From: an uncultured Bacteroides sp.
GTDB taxonomy: Bacteria; Bacteroidota; Bacteroidia; Bacteroidales; Bacteroidaceae
Length of the DNA: 64,000 nt
Reading direction: 5' to 3'
NCBI GenBank assembly: GCA_900553185.1
Contig: USCT01000005.1
Coordinates: forward strand, 1-64,000
In this document: one piece after another, positions 46,613-55,245 of the stretch
Layout of the letters: every line of letters starts with the position of its first letter
Position numbering within the stretch: the first letter of the stretch is position 1
The notes under the pieces: model-generated
Database searches by the model: none
The model's input: the letters and a program-made list of their open reading frames with translations, nothing else
Told to the model about the DNA's origin: nothing
Program-made: the position numbers and the translations under genes

Positions 46613-47626
46613 ATGAAAGTAATCGTAGACAACAAGATTCCTTATATCCAAGGAGTCATCGAACAACTGGCCGATGAAGTAATTTACCTTCCGGGAAAAG
46701 CGTTTACCCCCGAAATTGTAAAAGATGCAGATGCCTTACTAATCCGTACACGTACACTTTGTAACCGCCAGCTTCTGAGTGGCAGTCACGTAAAATTCAT
46801 CGGAACAGCGACCATCGGATTCGATCACATCGATACTGAATTCTGTAAGGAAGCAGGTATTGCCTGGAGCAATTGCCCGGGATGCAATGCCGGAGCTGTA
46901 GAACAATACCTACACGCAGTGCTGCTTTTGCTTCAAAAAGAGAAAGGCATCCAGCTTCAAGATTCCTGCCTGGGTATTGTAGGAGTAGGCCATGTAGGCA
47001 GTCGCATAGCCCAACTGGCCCGTCACCTGAACATACGTGTTTTATACAACGATCCTCCACGAGCCGACCAAGGAGAGAAAGGATTCTGCAGTCTGAAGCA
47101 AATAGCAGAAGAATGCAACATCATCACCTTCCATACACCACTCATAAAAGAAGGTGTCTATAAAACTTTCCATCTGGCAAACGATGATTTCTTCCAGCAA
47201 TTGAAGCATAAACCCTACATCATCAATACCTCACGTGGTGAAGTCATTGATACCCAAGCTATCCTGACAGCCTTGAACGAAGGGCACATTTCCGGAGCTG
47301 TCATTGATGTATGGGAAAACGAACCGGACATCAACCGGGAACTGCTGGACAACGTTTTTATCGGTACGCCACACATTGCCGGATATTCGGCCGATGGTAA
47401 AGCCAATGCCACCCGCATGGTGCTGGAAGCCTATTGCCGTTTCTTCGGGAAAGAAATGAAATTCAAGATCGCTCCTCCCGAAGTTCCCCATGAGGTCTAT
47501 GATCCCAACGAAGAAATCCGAATCCTGCAGCAATATAACCCACACAGAGACTGTGACGCCTTACGGGCGCATCCGGAACTTTTCGAACAGTTGCGAAGTG
47601 ATTATCCACTCCGGAGAGAAAAATAG
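46613..47626 (+). CDS. pdxB: 4-phosphoerythronate dehydrogenase
   Basis: 337 residues. Oxidises 4-phosphoerythronate in pyridoxal phosphate synthesis. D-2-hydroxyacid dehydrogenase fold: the family's KVIVDNKIPYIQGV start, the IGTATIGFDHID loop, NAD site GIVGVGHVGSR, and the catalytic R, E and H in NTSRGE, VWENEPDIN and TPHIAGYSADG. The C-terminal DUF3410-like dimerisation domain is shorter than in E. coli (378 residues). Single gene with its own promoter. Confidence 0.93.
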   Translation: MKVIVDNKIPYIQGVIEQLADEVIYLPGKAFTPEIVKDADALLIRTRTLCNRQLLSGSHVKFIGTATIGFDHIDTEFCKEAGIAWSNCPGCNAGAVEQYLHAVLLLLQKEKGIQLQDSCLGIVGVGHVGSRIAQLARHLNIRVLYNDPPRADQGEKGFCSLKQIAEECNIITFHTPLIKEGVYKTFHLANDDFFQQLKHKPYIINTSRGEVIDTQAILTALNEGHISGAVIDVWENEPDINRELLDNVFIGTPHIAGYSADGKANATRMVLEAYCRFFGKEMKFKIAPPEVPHEVYDPNEEIRILQQYNPHRDCDALRAHPELFEQLRSDYPLRREK

Positions 47627-47817
47627 CCACACCGACAGCGCCTTTTGCATCAGGACGCATATTCATACAATGCAGAATCTCAATTCCTAACTACTGAGAA
47701 CCCCAAAGTACCGGGAAATCCTAGGTTTTCAATGCTTTTCCGTGCACACAACCTATAAAATTGTGCAAAAAACCGCATTTATTTGCCTGAATATTTGTTT
47801 AGAACAAGAAATATTTA

Positions 47818-47825
47818 TTCCTTTG
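47818..47825 (+). promoter_or_regulatory. Promoter of acpP (TTTG-N20-TTCCTTTG)
   Basis: TTTG at 47794-47797 and TTCCTTTG at 47818-47825, spaced 20 bp, match the -33/-7 pattern with one mismatch in the -7 box. The ATG at 47878 gives a 45-base leader. Confidence 0.55.
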
Positions 47826-47877
47826 CACCGAAAAATCAAACAAAAAATTCTATTTATAAACTTAAAATTTGAAAATT

Positions 47878-48114
47878 ATGTCTGAAATCGCATCAAAAGT
47901 ACAGAAAATTATCGTTGATAAATTGGGCGTAGAAGAATCAGAAGTTGTTCCTACTGCTAGCTTCACAAACGATCTGGGTGCAGACTCATTGGATACAGTA
48001 GAATTGATCATGGAATTCGAAAAAGAATTCGGTATCTCTATTCCAGACGATCAGGCAGAAAAAATCCAGACTGTAGGTGACGCAATCTCTTACATCGAAG
48101 CTAACGCAAAATAA
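47878..48114 (+). CDS. acpP: Acyl carrier protein
   Basis: 78 residues, usual length. Carries fatty acyl intermediates on a 4'-phosphopantetheine attached to S37 in the [10 protein letters not shown] motif. Acidic small protein. ATG 47878 is the start; the TTG at 47869 is in the leader. First gene of acpP-fabF-rnc, 13 bp ahead of fabF. Confidence 0.98.
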   Translation: MSEIASKVQKIIVDKLGVEESEVVPTASFTNDLGADSLDTVELIMEFEKEFGISIPDDQAEKIQTVGDAISYIEANAK

Positions 48115-48127
48115 TTAATTCTATCGT

Positions 48128-49393
48128 ATGGAATTAAAAAGAGTAGTGGTAACAGGTCTTGGTGCACTTACTCCCATCGGCAATACCGTTCCCGAATTTT
48201 GGGAAAACCTGCTGAAAGGTGTGAGTGGAGCAGGGCCTATTACTCATTTTGACGCTTCCAAATTCAAGACTCAGTTTGCCTGCGAAGTGAAAAACTTCAA
48301 TGCGACCGATTTCATCGACCGCAAGGAAGCACGCAAGATGGACCTCTATACACAGTATGCTGTGGTAGCAGCTAAAGAGGCCGTAACTGATTCAGGACTT
48401 GATGTTGAAAAAGAAGACTTAGATAGAATCGGAGTAATCTTAGGCGTAGGTATCGGCGGTATCCACACTTTCGAAGAGGAAGTAGGCGGCTACGAACGCA
48501 CCAAAGATACAATTGGCCCGAAATTTAACCCGTTCTTCATCCCGAAAATGATTGCCGATATCGCTTCCGGACAAATCTCTATCATGTACGGATTCCACGG
48601 CCCTAACTTCACTACGACTTCTGCATGTGCATCATCTTCCAATGCCATCGGTGATGCATTCAATTATATCCGACTGGGTAAAGCCAATGCCATCATTACA
48701 GGAGGTGCCGAAGCAGCTATCTTCCCCCCGGGAGTAGGTGGCTTCAACGCCATGCATGCCCTGTCTACACGCAATGACGATCCGGAACATGCTTCACGTC
48801 CGTTCAGCGCAAGCCGCGACGGATTTGTAATGGGCGAAGGTGCAGGATGCCTGGTACTGGAAGAATTGGAACATGCCAAGGCACGTGGTGCAAAGATCTA
48901 TGCCGAACTGGCCGGAGTCGGCGCTTCAGCAGACGCTTACCATCTGACAGCTTCTCATCCGGAAGGTCTGGGTGCGAAACTGGTTATGAAAAACGCGCTG
49001 GAAGATGCCGGTATGAAACCGGAAGATATCGACTATATCAACGTACATGGAACTTCTACTCCGGTAGGTGATGTTTCCGAAGTAAAAGCCATCAAGGAAC
49101 TCTTTGGTGAACATGCCTACAAACTGAATATCAGCTCTACCAAGTCGATGACAGGTCACCTGCTGGGAGCTACCGGAGGTGTAGAAGCTATTGCCAGTGT
49201 ATTGTCAGTCAAGAATGATGTTGTACCTCCTACCATCAACCACGAAGAGGGAGATAACGATGAAAACATCGATTATAACCTGAACTTCACATTCAATAAA
49301 GCACAGCACCGTACGGTACGTGCCGCATTGAGCAATACTTTTGGTTTTGGTGGTCACAACGCATGTGTAATCGTTAAAAAATACACCGAGTAA
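48128..49393 (+). CDS. fabF: 3-oxoacyl-[ACP] synthase II
   Basis: 421 residues. Condenses malonyl-ACP with acyl-ACP in fatty-acid elongation. Catalytic triad C167 (TTSACASSSN), H307 (NVHGTSTPVGD) and H344 (KSMTGHLLGATG), plus the NTFGFGGHNA end. Co-transcribed with acpP and rnc. Confidence 0.97.
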   Translation: MELKRVVVTGLGALTPIGNTVPEFWENLLKGVSGAGPITHFDASKFKTQFACEVKNFNATDFIDRKEARKMDLYTQYAVVAAKEAVTDSGLDVEKEDLDRIGVILGVGIGGIHTFEEEVGGYERTKDTIGPKFNPFFIPKMIADIASGQISIMYGFHGPNFTTTSACASSSNAIGDAFNYIRLGKANAIITGGAEAAIFPPGVGGFNAMHALSTRNDDPEHASRPFSASRDGFVMGEGAGCLVLEELEHAKARGAKIYAELAGVGASADAYHLTASHPEGLGAKLVMKNALEDAGMKPEDIDYINVHGTSTPVGDVSEVKAIKELFGEHAYKLNISSTKSMTGHLLGATGGVEAIASVLSVKNDVVPPTINHEEGDNDENIDYNLNFTFNKAQHRTVRAALSNTFGFGGHNACVIVKKYTE

Positions 49394-49396
49394 ACT

Positions 49397-50380
49397 GTGT
49401 TTGACAATATAACAGATAAGATAAGACTTCTCTTCCGGAAGGATAAGGAGCCTTATCTTTGTTTTTACAAGATGTTGGGATTCTATCCGCGAAACATCGA
49501 CATCTACCAGCAAGCCTTACTACACAAATCTTCTTCCGTAAAGGAAAAAGGCCGTCTGCTGAACAACGAACGCCTGGAATTTCTGGGAGATGCCATCCTG
49601 GATGCCGTCGTAGCCGACATCGTTTACAAACGATTCGAAGGAAAACGTGAAGGCTTTCTGACCAACACCCGTTCAAAAATAGTACAGCGTGAAACCTTGA
49701 ATCACGTGGCTGTAGAAATCGGGCTCGACAAACTGATAAAATACACCACGCGCCAGTCCTCGCACAACAGCTACATGTGCGGAAACGCTTTCGAAGCCCT
49801 CATCGGAGCCATCTATCTGGATCGGGGATACAGAGCCTGCAAGAAATTCATGGAAGAACGGATTATCGGGAAATACCTGAATCTGGAAAAAATCTCCCGC
49901 AAGGAGGTTAACTTTAAATCGAAACTGATTGAATGGAGTCAGAAGAACAAGTTCGAAGTAGAATTCCAGGTAGCCGGACAATCGGTTGACGAAAGTCAGA
50001 ATCCTATTTTTGAAACGGTAGTTCTGGTAGAAAAAATAACCGGAGGACGAGGAAAAGGATACTCCAAAAAGGAATCTCAACAGGAAGCCGCTCATCAAAC
50101 CATGAGCATGATCAAGAATGATCCTAAATTCATCGACGCCATCTTTGCGGCCAAGACAGCCCGCGAACAAATGCAGAACGCAACGGGAACAGATACGTCG
50201 GATGCAATTCAACCCACAGCCGTAGAAGGAGTTACACTTGCGGAGGTTACTGTAGAAGAAGAAATTCCTACAGAAAAATACGACGATGTGGAGCGCATCA
50301 TCAACGAAGCCGAAGAGGCCGCTTTTCTCGAATCGGAACAGGGAGATGATGGTTCTGCCAGTGAAACATTAAAGAACTAA
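49397..50380 (+). CDS. rnc: Ribonuclease III with long acidic C-terminal tail
   Basis: 327 residues from the GTG at 49397, 3 bp after the fabF stop. Cleaves double-stranded RNA in rRNA maturation. The signature NERLEFLGDAILDAVVADI and EALIGAIYLDRGY give the catalytic carboxylates; a dsRNA-binding domain follows (about 170-245). About 80 extra residues at the end are rich in Glu, Asp and Ala. It is longer at both ends than E. coli RNase III (226). The GTG is preferred because KIRLLFRKDKEPYLCFYK is conserved upstream of the first ATG. Confidence 0.93.
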   Translation: MFDNITDKIRLLFRKDKEPYLCFYKMLGFYPRNIDIYQQALLHKSSSVKEKGRLLNNERLEFLGDAILDAVVADIVYKRFEGKREGFLTNTRSKIVQRETLNHVAVEIGLDKLIKYTTRQSSHNSYMCGNAFEALIGAIYLDRGYRACKKFMEERIIGKYLNLEKISRKEVNFKSKLIEWSQKNKFEVEFQVAGQSVDESQNPIFETVVLVEKITGGRGKGYSKKESQQEAAHQTMSMIKNDPKFIDAIFAAKTAREQMQNATGTDTSDAIQPTAVEGVTLAEVTVEEEIPTEKYDDVERIINEAEEAAFLESEQGDDGSASETLKN

Positions 50381-50383
50381 ACA

Positions 50384-50435
50384 AGGTTGTATCAGGATTA
50401 CTTTACGTCCGTTCTGATACAACCTCATTTATTTT
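50384..50435 (+). terminator. Terminator after rnc
   Basis: AGGTTGTATCAG (50384-50395) pairs with CTGATACAACCT (50414-50425), followed by CATTTATTTTTC. Confidence 0.85.
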
Positions 50436-50483
50436 TCAAAGGCTTTCAGCCATCAAAAGTAGTAACAATGACTACCGTTTTAA

Positions 50484-50543
50484 AAACGAACGTTCGTATT
50501 CATTAAAACATCCAGACGTCCGGATGAATACGAACGTTCGTTT
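50484..50543. repeat. Nested palindrome, copy 2
   Basis: AAACGAACGTTCGTATTCAT (50484-50503) pairs perfectly over 20 bp with ATGAATACGAACGTTCGTTT (50524-50543). Each arm holds CGAACGTTCG, and the centre holds CATCC/GGATG around AGACGTC. The right half resembles the element at 31875-31904. Lies between rnc and pfkA; unlike a simple terminator it lacks a T-run. Confidence 0.75.
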
Positions 50544-50557
50544 ACTTGCAGACGCGA

Positions 50558-50576
50558 GCCCGTTTTTTATCGGGCC
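50558..50576 (-). terminator. Short hairpin at the pfkA 3' end
   Basis: GCCCG and CGGGC around TTTTTTAT; just after the pfkA stop on the minus strand. Weak without a downstream T-run. Confidence 0.4.
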
Positions 50577-50577
50577 G

Positions 50578-51588
50578 TTAGCCGAAACAAACCCCCATCC
50601 GCCGGCCCTGCTGAATCAGGTCATGATCAGGTGTAACCAGTTTCAGCCTGCCAGCCACTTCGCCCAAAGGTACTGAATCTATACGGTCTCCCTTCAAGGC
50701 AATCATCCGGCCAAACAATCCTTGTGCAATCAGATCCGTAGCATGACCTCCCATCCGGGTAGCCAGGTTGCGGTCGTACGCGGTAGGACTTCCTCCCCGC
50801 TGGATATATCCCAGAACGGTTTCACGGGTCTCAAAACCGGTCTCATATTCTATTTCTTCGGCAATGTACTGGGCGGCTTTCTTTCCGTCCATGGTCTGAA
50901 TACCTTCTGCCACAACAACGATGGAATAAGGCTTTCCGCGTCTCAGACGGTTGATGATGGTATCTCCTATCCGATGAATATCATACGGAATCTCCGGCAG
51001 CAGAATAATATCTCCTCCTCCGGCCATACCCGAATACAAGGCAATCCATCCTGCCTTATGCCCCATTACCTCAATTACCATCACCCGCTGGTGAGAACTG
51101 GCCGTAGAATGCAGGCGGTCGATGGCCTCCGTCGCGATGGAAACAGCCGAATCAAATCCAAAAGATACATCCGTCCCCCAGACATCGTTGTCTATGGTCT
51201 TTGGAATGGAAACAACATTTACCCCCGATTCCATCAGTTTTGCCGCCGTTTTTTGTGTACCGTTACCACCGATGCAGACAATGCAATCCAATCCATGATC
51301 GCGGATAGTTTTCAACATCATGGCAGGCTTGTCTTCCGAATCCAGGTTTCCGCGGCGCTTGAAAGGTTTTTCACGCGAAGTTCCTAAAATTGTTCCTCCC
51401 ATATTCAGCAATCCGGTCAACGAATTTTCGGTCAACGGAATAATATCATCGTCCAGCAAACCTCGGAATCCGCTATGAATGCCGTATACCTCTATCCCAT
51501 AATGATTTATTGCTGTCTTACAAACCCCACGGATCGTGGCGTTGATACCCGGACAGTCACCACCTGAAGTTAAAATTCCTATCTTCAT
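50578..51588 (-). CDS. pfkA: 6-phosphofructokinase
   Basis: 336 residues from ATG 51588. Phosphorylates fructose 6-phosphate in glycolysis. GILTSGGDCPGINATIRG, IGGNGTQKTA, PKTIDNDVWGTD and EVMGHKAGWIAL are family motifs. Equivalent to E. coli positions 103/104/124 are N109, G110 and K130; glycine at the first donor position favours ATP while lysine at the second is usual in PPi-linked and mixed-donor forms. The donor should not be assumed. No clear -7 box; TACCTTTA at 51615-51622 is one base off. Confidence 0.95.
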   Translation of the reverse strand: MKIGILTSGGDCPGINATIRGVCKTAINHYGIEVYGIHSGFRGLLDDDIIPLTENSLTGLLNMGGTILGTSREKPFKRRGNLDSEDKPAMMLKTIRDHGLDCIVCIGGNGTQKTAAKLMESGVNVVSIPKTIDNDVWGTDVSFGFDSAVSIATEAIDRLHSTASSHQRVMVIEVMGHKAGWIALYSGMAGGGDIILLPEIPYDIHRIGDTIINRLRRGKPYSIVVVAEGIQTMDGKKAAQYIAEEIEYETGFETRETVLGYIQRGGSPTAYDRNLATRMGGHATDLIAQGLFGRMIALKGDRIDSVPLGEVAGRLKLVTPDHDLIQQGRRMGVCFG

Positions 51589-51696
51589 ATTTCTTCCCAA
51601 TTGAGATTGTAATGTAAAGGTACACAAAAATGTGCTGAAATACCTGCCATATAAAAAAAATAATTGTACATGCCTATAATTTAATCAGAAATAACC

Positions 51697-51704
51697 TACC
51701 TTTG
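51697..51704 (+). promoter_or_regulatory. -7 box TACCTTTG for the GH3-type gene
   Basis: Exact TAnnTTTG match, 30 bp before the ATG at 51734. Confidence 0.6.
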
Positions 51705-51733
51705 CATGGATAAGGATTGAAACATTACAACCA

Positions 51734-53236
51734 ATGAATTCAACGAAACTAATAGGGAAGTTATTCAGTTCCAGACAAAAAGAAATCGACCTGTATGCCA
51801 CTCAGGCAGAAGCGATCCAGAACCGGATACTCCACAAACTGATACAAAACTCCAGCGCCACCGAATGGGGACGGAAATACAGATACGCACAAATCAAAGA
51901 ATATACTGATTTTCAGCAGGTACCTGTACAAACATACGAAGAGGCCAAAGGATATATCGACCGCATGCGCCATGGCGAAGCAGACGTGTTATGCCCAGGA
52001 AAAGTCATCTGGTATGCCAAATCATCAGGAACGACCAACGATAAAAGCAAATTTATCCCGGTAAGTCCGGAAGGACTGAAAAACATTCACTACAGAGGAG
52101 GAACGGATGCCGTAGCCATGTATCTGCGCGAAAATCCGGAAAGCCGTTTTTTCTCTGGCAAAGGATTAATCCTGGGTGGAAGCCACAGCCCGAACTATAA
52201 CGTAAAGGACAGTCTGGTAGGTGATCTTTCGGCCATCCTGATACAGAATATCAATCCGCTGGTCAATCTCATCCGGGTACCCAGCAAGGAAATAGCGCTG
52301 CTGAGCGAATTCGAAGAAAAAGTAGAACGCATAGCCGAAACAACCATCCATCAGAATGTAACCAACCTCTCAGGGGTCCCTTCGTGGATGCTGGCCGTCA
52401 TCAAACGGATTCTGGAAAAGACCGGTGCCAAACATCTGAACGAGGTATGGCCAAACCTGGAAGTGTTCTTCCACGGAGGAGTCTGCTTCACACCCTATCG
52501 CGAACAGTATAAACAGCTGATACCAAGCGACAAGATGCATTACATGGAAACGTATAATGCAAGCGAAGGTTTCTTCGGACTTCAAACCGACCTGCACGAT
52601 CCGGCCATGACACTGATGATAGACTACGATGTGTTCTACGAATTCATTCCCATGGACGAACTGGACAACCCGAACCCGAACGTAGTACCTCTTTGGGGAG
52701 TAGAAACCGGTAAAAACTATGCCATGCTGATCAGTACCTCCTGCGGACTCTGGAGATACATGCTGGGTGATACCGTAAAATTCACCCAAAAAGACCCTTA
52801 CAAATTCATCATTTCCGGAAGAACCAAACATTTTATCAATGCTTTCGGAGAAGAACTGATGGTAGACAATGCCGAAAAAGGACTGGAACGTGCCTGTCAG
52901 GAAACAGGGGCACAGGTTCTGGAATACTCGGCAGCACCGGTTTTCATGGACTCCAATGCCAAATGCCGGCACCAATGGCTCATAGAATTCAGCGTCATGC
53001 CCGATTCAATCGAGAAATTCCGGCATGTACTCGACAAGACACTGCAAGCCATCAATTCAGACTACGAGGCCAAACGTCACAAAGACATTACCCTGCAGGA
53101 ACTGGAAATCATTGTCGCGCGGCCGGGATTGTTCCATGACTGGCTGAAACAGAAAGGAAAGCTGGGAGGACAACACAAAGTGCCCCGACTGAGCAACAAC
53201 CGTGAGTATATCGAAGAAATGCTGAAATTAAATTAA
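51734..53236 (+). CDS. GH3-family acyl-acid amido synthetase (not a glycosidase)
   Basis: 500 residues, ANL-type adenylating enzyme. The motif AKSSGTTNDKSKFIPV is the phosphate loop, FHGGVCFTPYREQ and YNASEGFFGLQ are family signatures, YMLGDTVKF and SGRTKHFINAFGEEL the hinge and C-terminal parts. Plant members join amino acids to jasmonate or auxin; bacterial members mostly have unknown acid and amine substrates. Own promoter and terminator, so its neighbours give no clue. Confidence 0.9.
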   Translation: MNSTKLIGKLFSSRQKEIDLYATQAEAIQNRILHKLIQNSSATEWGRKYRYAQIKEYTDFQQVPVQTYEEAKGYIDRMRHGEADVLCPGKVIWYAKSSGTTNDKSKFIPVSPEGLKNIHYRGGTDAVAMYLRENPESRFFSGKGLILGGSHSPNYNVKDSLVGDLSAILIQNINPLVNLIRVPSKEIALLSEFEEKVERIAETTIHQNVTNLSGVPSWMLAVIKRILEKTGAKHLNEVWPNLEVFFHGGVCFTPYREQYKQLIPSDKMHYMETYNASEGFFGLQTDLHDPAMTLMIDYDVFYEFIPMDELDNPNPNVVPLWGVETGKNYAMLISTSCGLWRYMLGDTVKFTQKDPYKFIISGRTKHFINAFGEELMVDNAEKGLERACQETGAQVLEYSAAPVFMDSNAKCRHQWLIEFSVMPDSIEKFRHVLDKTLQAINSDYEAKRHKDITLQELEIIVARPGLFHDWLKQKGKLGGQHKVPRLSNNREYIEEMLKLN

Positions 53237-53245
53237 AAAACTACG

Positions 53246-53286
53246 GGGATTCACAAAAATTTCCCTTCTTTGTGAATCCCTGTTTT
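53246..53286 (+). terminator. Terminator after the GH3-type gene
   Basis: GGGATTCACAAA (53246-53257) pairs with TTTGTGAATCCC (53269-53280), 11-base loop, then TGTTTTGC. The longest frame of the next gene starts inside this stem and is not its true start. Confidence 0.85.
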
Positions 53287-53313
53287 GCTATTTATACCAA
53301 ACATAAGAAATAC

Positions 53314-55245
53314 ATGAAACCCATTCCCAAATATCTTGCCATCCTACTCGTTCTGATTGGATTTTATGCATGCGCAAGCCCAGGAACTCCCGACGGAGGA
53401 CCTTACGATGAAACACCTCCCAAGTTCGTACGTTCCAATCCCGCTCCAAACGCAGTCAACAATACCCGCAAGAAAATCACCATCGAATTCGACGAATACA
53501 TCAAACTGGATAAGGCTTCCGAAAAAGTCATTATTTCTCCTCCCCAAAAGGAAAGCCCGGAAGTAAAGACAAGCGGACGCAGTGTAGTAGTAGAATTCTT
53601 CGACAGCCTGAAAGCCAATACCACGTATACCATCGACTTCGGAGATGCCATTGTAGACAACAACGAAGACAATCCGATGGGAAACTTCGCCTATGCGTTC
53701 TCCACCGGTCCTGCCATCGATACCATGGAAGTATCGGGTACCGTACTGAATGCACAAGACCTGGAACCCATCAAAGGCATTCAGGTAGGCCTGCACCGCA
53801 ACCTGAACGACTCAGCCTTTACAACGTTGCCGTTCGACCGTATCTCGCGGACAGACAGCCGCGGACACTTTACCATCAAGGGAGTAGCACCGGGCAAATA
53901 CCGCATCTATGCCCTGATGGACGGAAACCAGAACTACCTGTTCGATTCAAAAACCGAAGCAATAGCCTTCCAGGATTCCCTTGTCATCCCCAGTATGGAA
54001 GGCGCAGTCAGACAAGATACAATCTGGCATGAGAACGATTCACTTCATTATGACACGATATTGCAAGTGAAATATACCCGTTTCATGCCCGACAACATCG
54101 TCTTACGTGCCTTCAAGGAAGAAAACACGCTTCAGTATCTGGCCAAGAGCGAACGCGAACAGTTGAACCGCTTCTCCTTGTATTTCAGTGCAAAAGCAGA
54201 TACCTTACCTACCGTCAAAGGACTGGATTTCGACGAAAAGGACGCCTTTGTCATCGAGAATACAGCAGGAAACGACACGATCCGTTATTGGCTAAAGGAT
54301 ACTACCTTATGCGAACGGGATACCCTGACCTTGCAACTGACCTATCTGGCTACAGATACCCTTGGGAAACTGGTCCCCAAAACGGATACGCTCCGCATGA
54401 CCAACAAGATAGACAAGAAACGCCGGATGGCACTGGAAGAGGAACAGCGCAAGAAAGAAGAAAAAGAACAGAAGAAAAGAGCCAAGAAAGGTGACACACT
54501 GGAAATAGCCAAGACAGAATTCCTGAAAATGAACGTAGACGCCCCTTCGTCCATGGATCTGAACCGGAACATTACGTTACAGTTTGAAGAACCTGTAGCC
54601 CGTATCGATACCGCCGCCTTTCATGTCACGATGATGGTGGATTCCGTCTGGCAGGATATACCCTTCCTGTTTATGGCCGACAGCATAACCCCACGGAAAT
54701 ACCAGATCCTGGCCGAATGGCAACCGGGACAGGAATACCAACTGAAGATAGACTCCATGGCCATTCAGGGACTCTACGGACTCCATACAGACAAAGTGGA
54801 AAATAAACTAAAGATCAAGACCCTGGAAGAATATGGCACGCTTTATCTGAATATCCGGGGAGAAGGACCGCATGCCATCGTCCAACTGCTGAACAGCAGT
54901 GATGCCGTCGTCAGACAACAGCCTGTGAGCGACAAACATACGTGCGATTTCTACTTCCTTCAGCCAAGTACCAAATACTACATCCGCCTGTTCAACGATA
55001 CCAACAACAACGGAAAATGGGATACAGGAGATTACAACCAGAAAATTCAGCCGGAAGAAGTCTATTATTTCCCTAAAGTATGGGAAATGAAAGCTAACTT
55101 CGATTTCGAAGAAACATGGGATCTGAAGGGTACTCCGCTGGATAAACAGAAACTGGATGAGATAAAGAAACAGAAACCCGATGAGGCCAAAAAAGTAAAG
55201 GACCGTAACAAGGAACGGGCTCGTAAACTAGGAAAAACAACATGA
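53314..55245 (+). CDS. Lipoprotein with Ig-like (Big_5/SbsA-type) domain
   Basis: 643 residues from ATG 53314. A signal peptide ends in GFYAC (cysteine near 21), so it is probably lipidated, then ASPGTPDGGPYDETPP, a common Bacteroidetes lipoprotein start. An Ig-like domain at about 35-140 (KITIEFDEYIKLD, YTIDFGDAIVDNNEDN, YAFSTG) is followed by a carboxypeptidase-regulatory-like repeat, a charged segment near 370-395 and a TNNNGKWDTGDYN metal-like loop close to the end. Function unknown; likely outer-membrane associated. Overlaps the next start by 4 bp. Confidence 0.85.
   Translation: MKPIPKYLAILLVLIGFYACASPGTPDGGPYDETPPKFVRSNPAPNAVNNTRKKITIEFDEYIKLDKASEKVIISPPQKESPEVKTSGRSVVVEFFDSLKANTTYTIDFGDAIVDNNEDNPMGNFAYAFSTGPAIDTMEVSGTVLNAQDLEPIKGIQVGLHRNLNDSAFTTLPFDRISRTDSRGHFTIKGVAPGKYRIYALMDGNQNYLFDSKTEAIAFQDSLVIPSMEGAVRQDTIWHENDSLHYDTILQVKYTRFMPDNIVLRAFKEENTLQYLAKSEREQLNRFSLYFSAKADTLPTVKGLDFDEKDAFVIENTAGNDTIRYWLKDTTLCERDTLTLQLTYLATDTLGKLVPKTDTLRMTNKIDKKRRMALEEEQRKKEEKEQKKRAKKGDTLEIAKTEFLKMNVDAPSSMDLNRNITLQFEEPVARIDTAAFHVTMMVDSVWQDIPFLFMADSITPRKYQILAEWQPGQEYQLKIDSMAIQGLYGLHTDKVENKLKIKTLEEYGTLYLNIRGEGPHAIVQLLNSSDAVVRQQPVSDKHTCDFYFLQPSTKYYIRLFNDTNNNGKWDTGDYNQKIQPEEVYYFPKVWEMKANFDFEETWDLKGTPLDKQKLDEIKKQKPDEAKKVKDRNKERARKLGKTT

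Noticed and set aside
50484..50543. Simple intrinsic terminator for pfkA
   Set aside because: Arms are far from the pfkA stop, the loop is itself palindromic and there is no T-run; listed as a repeat.
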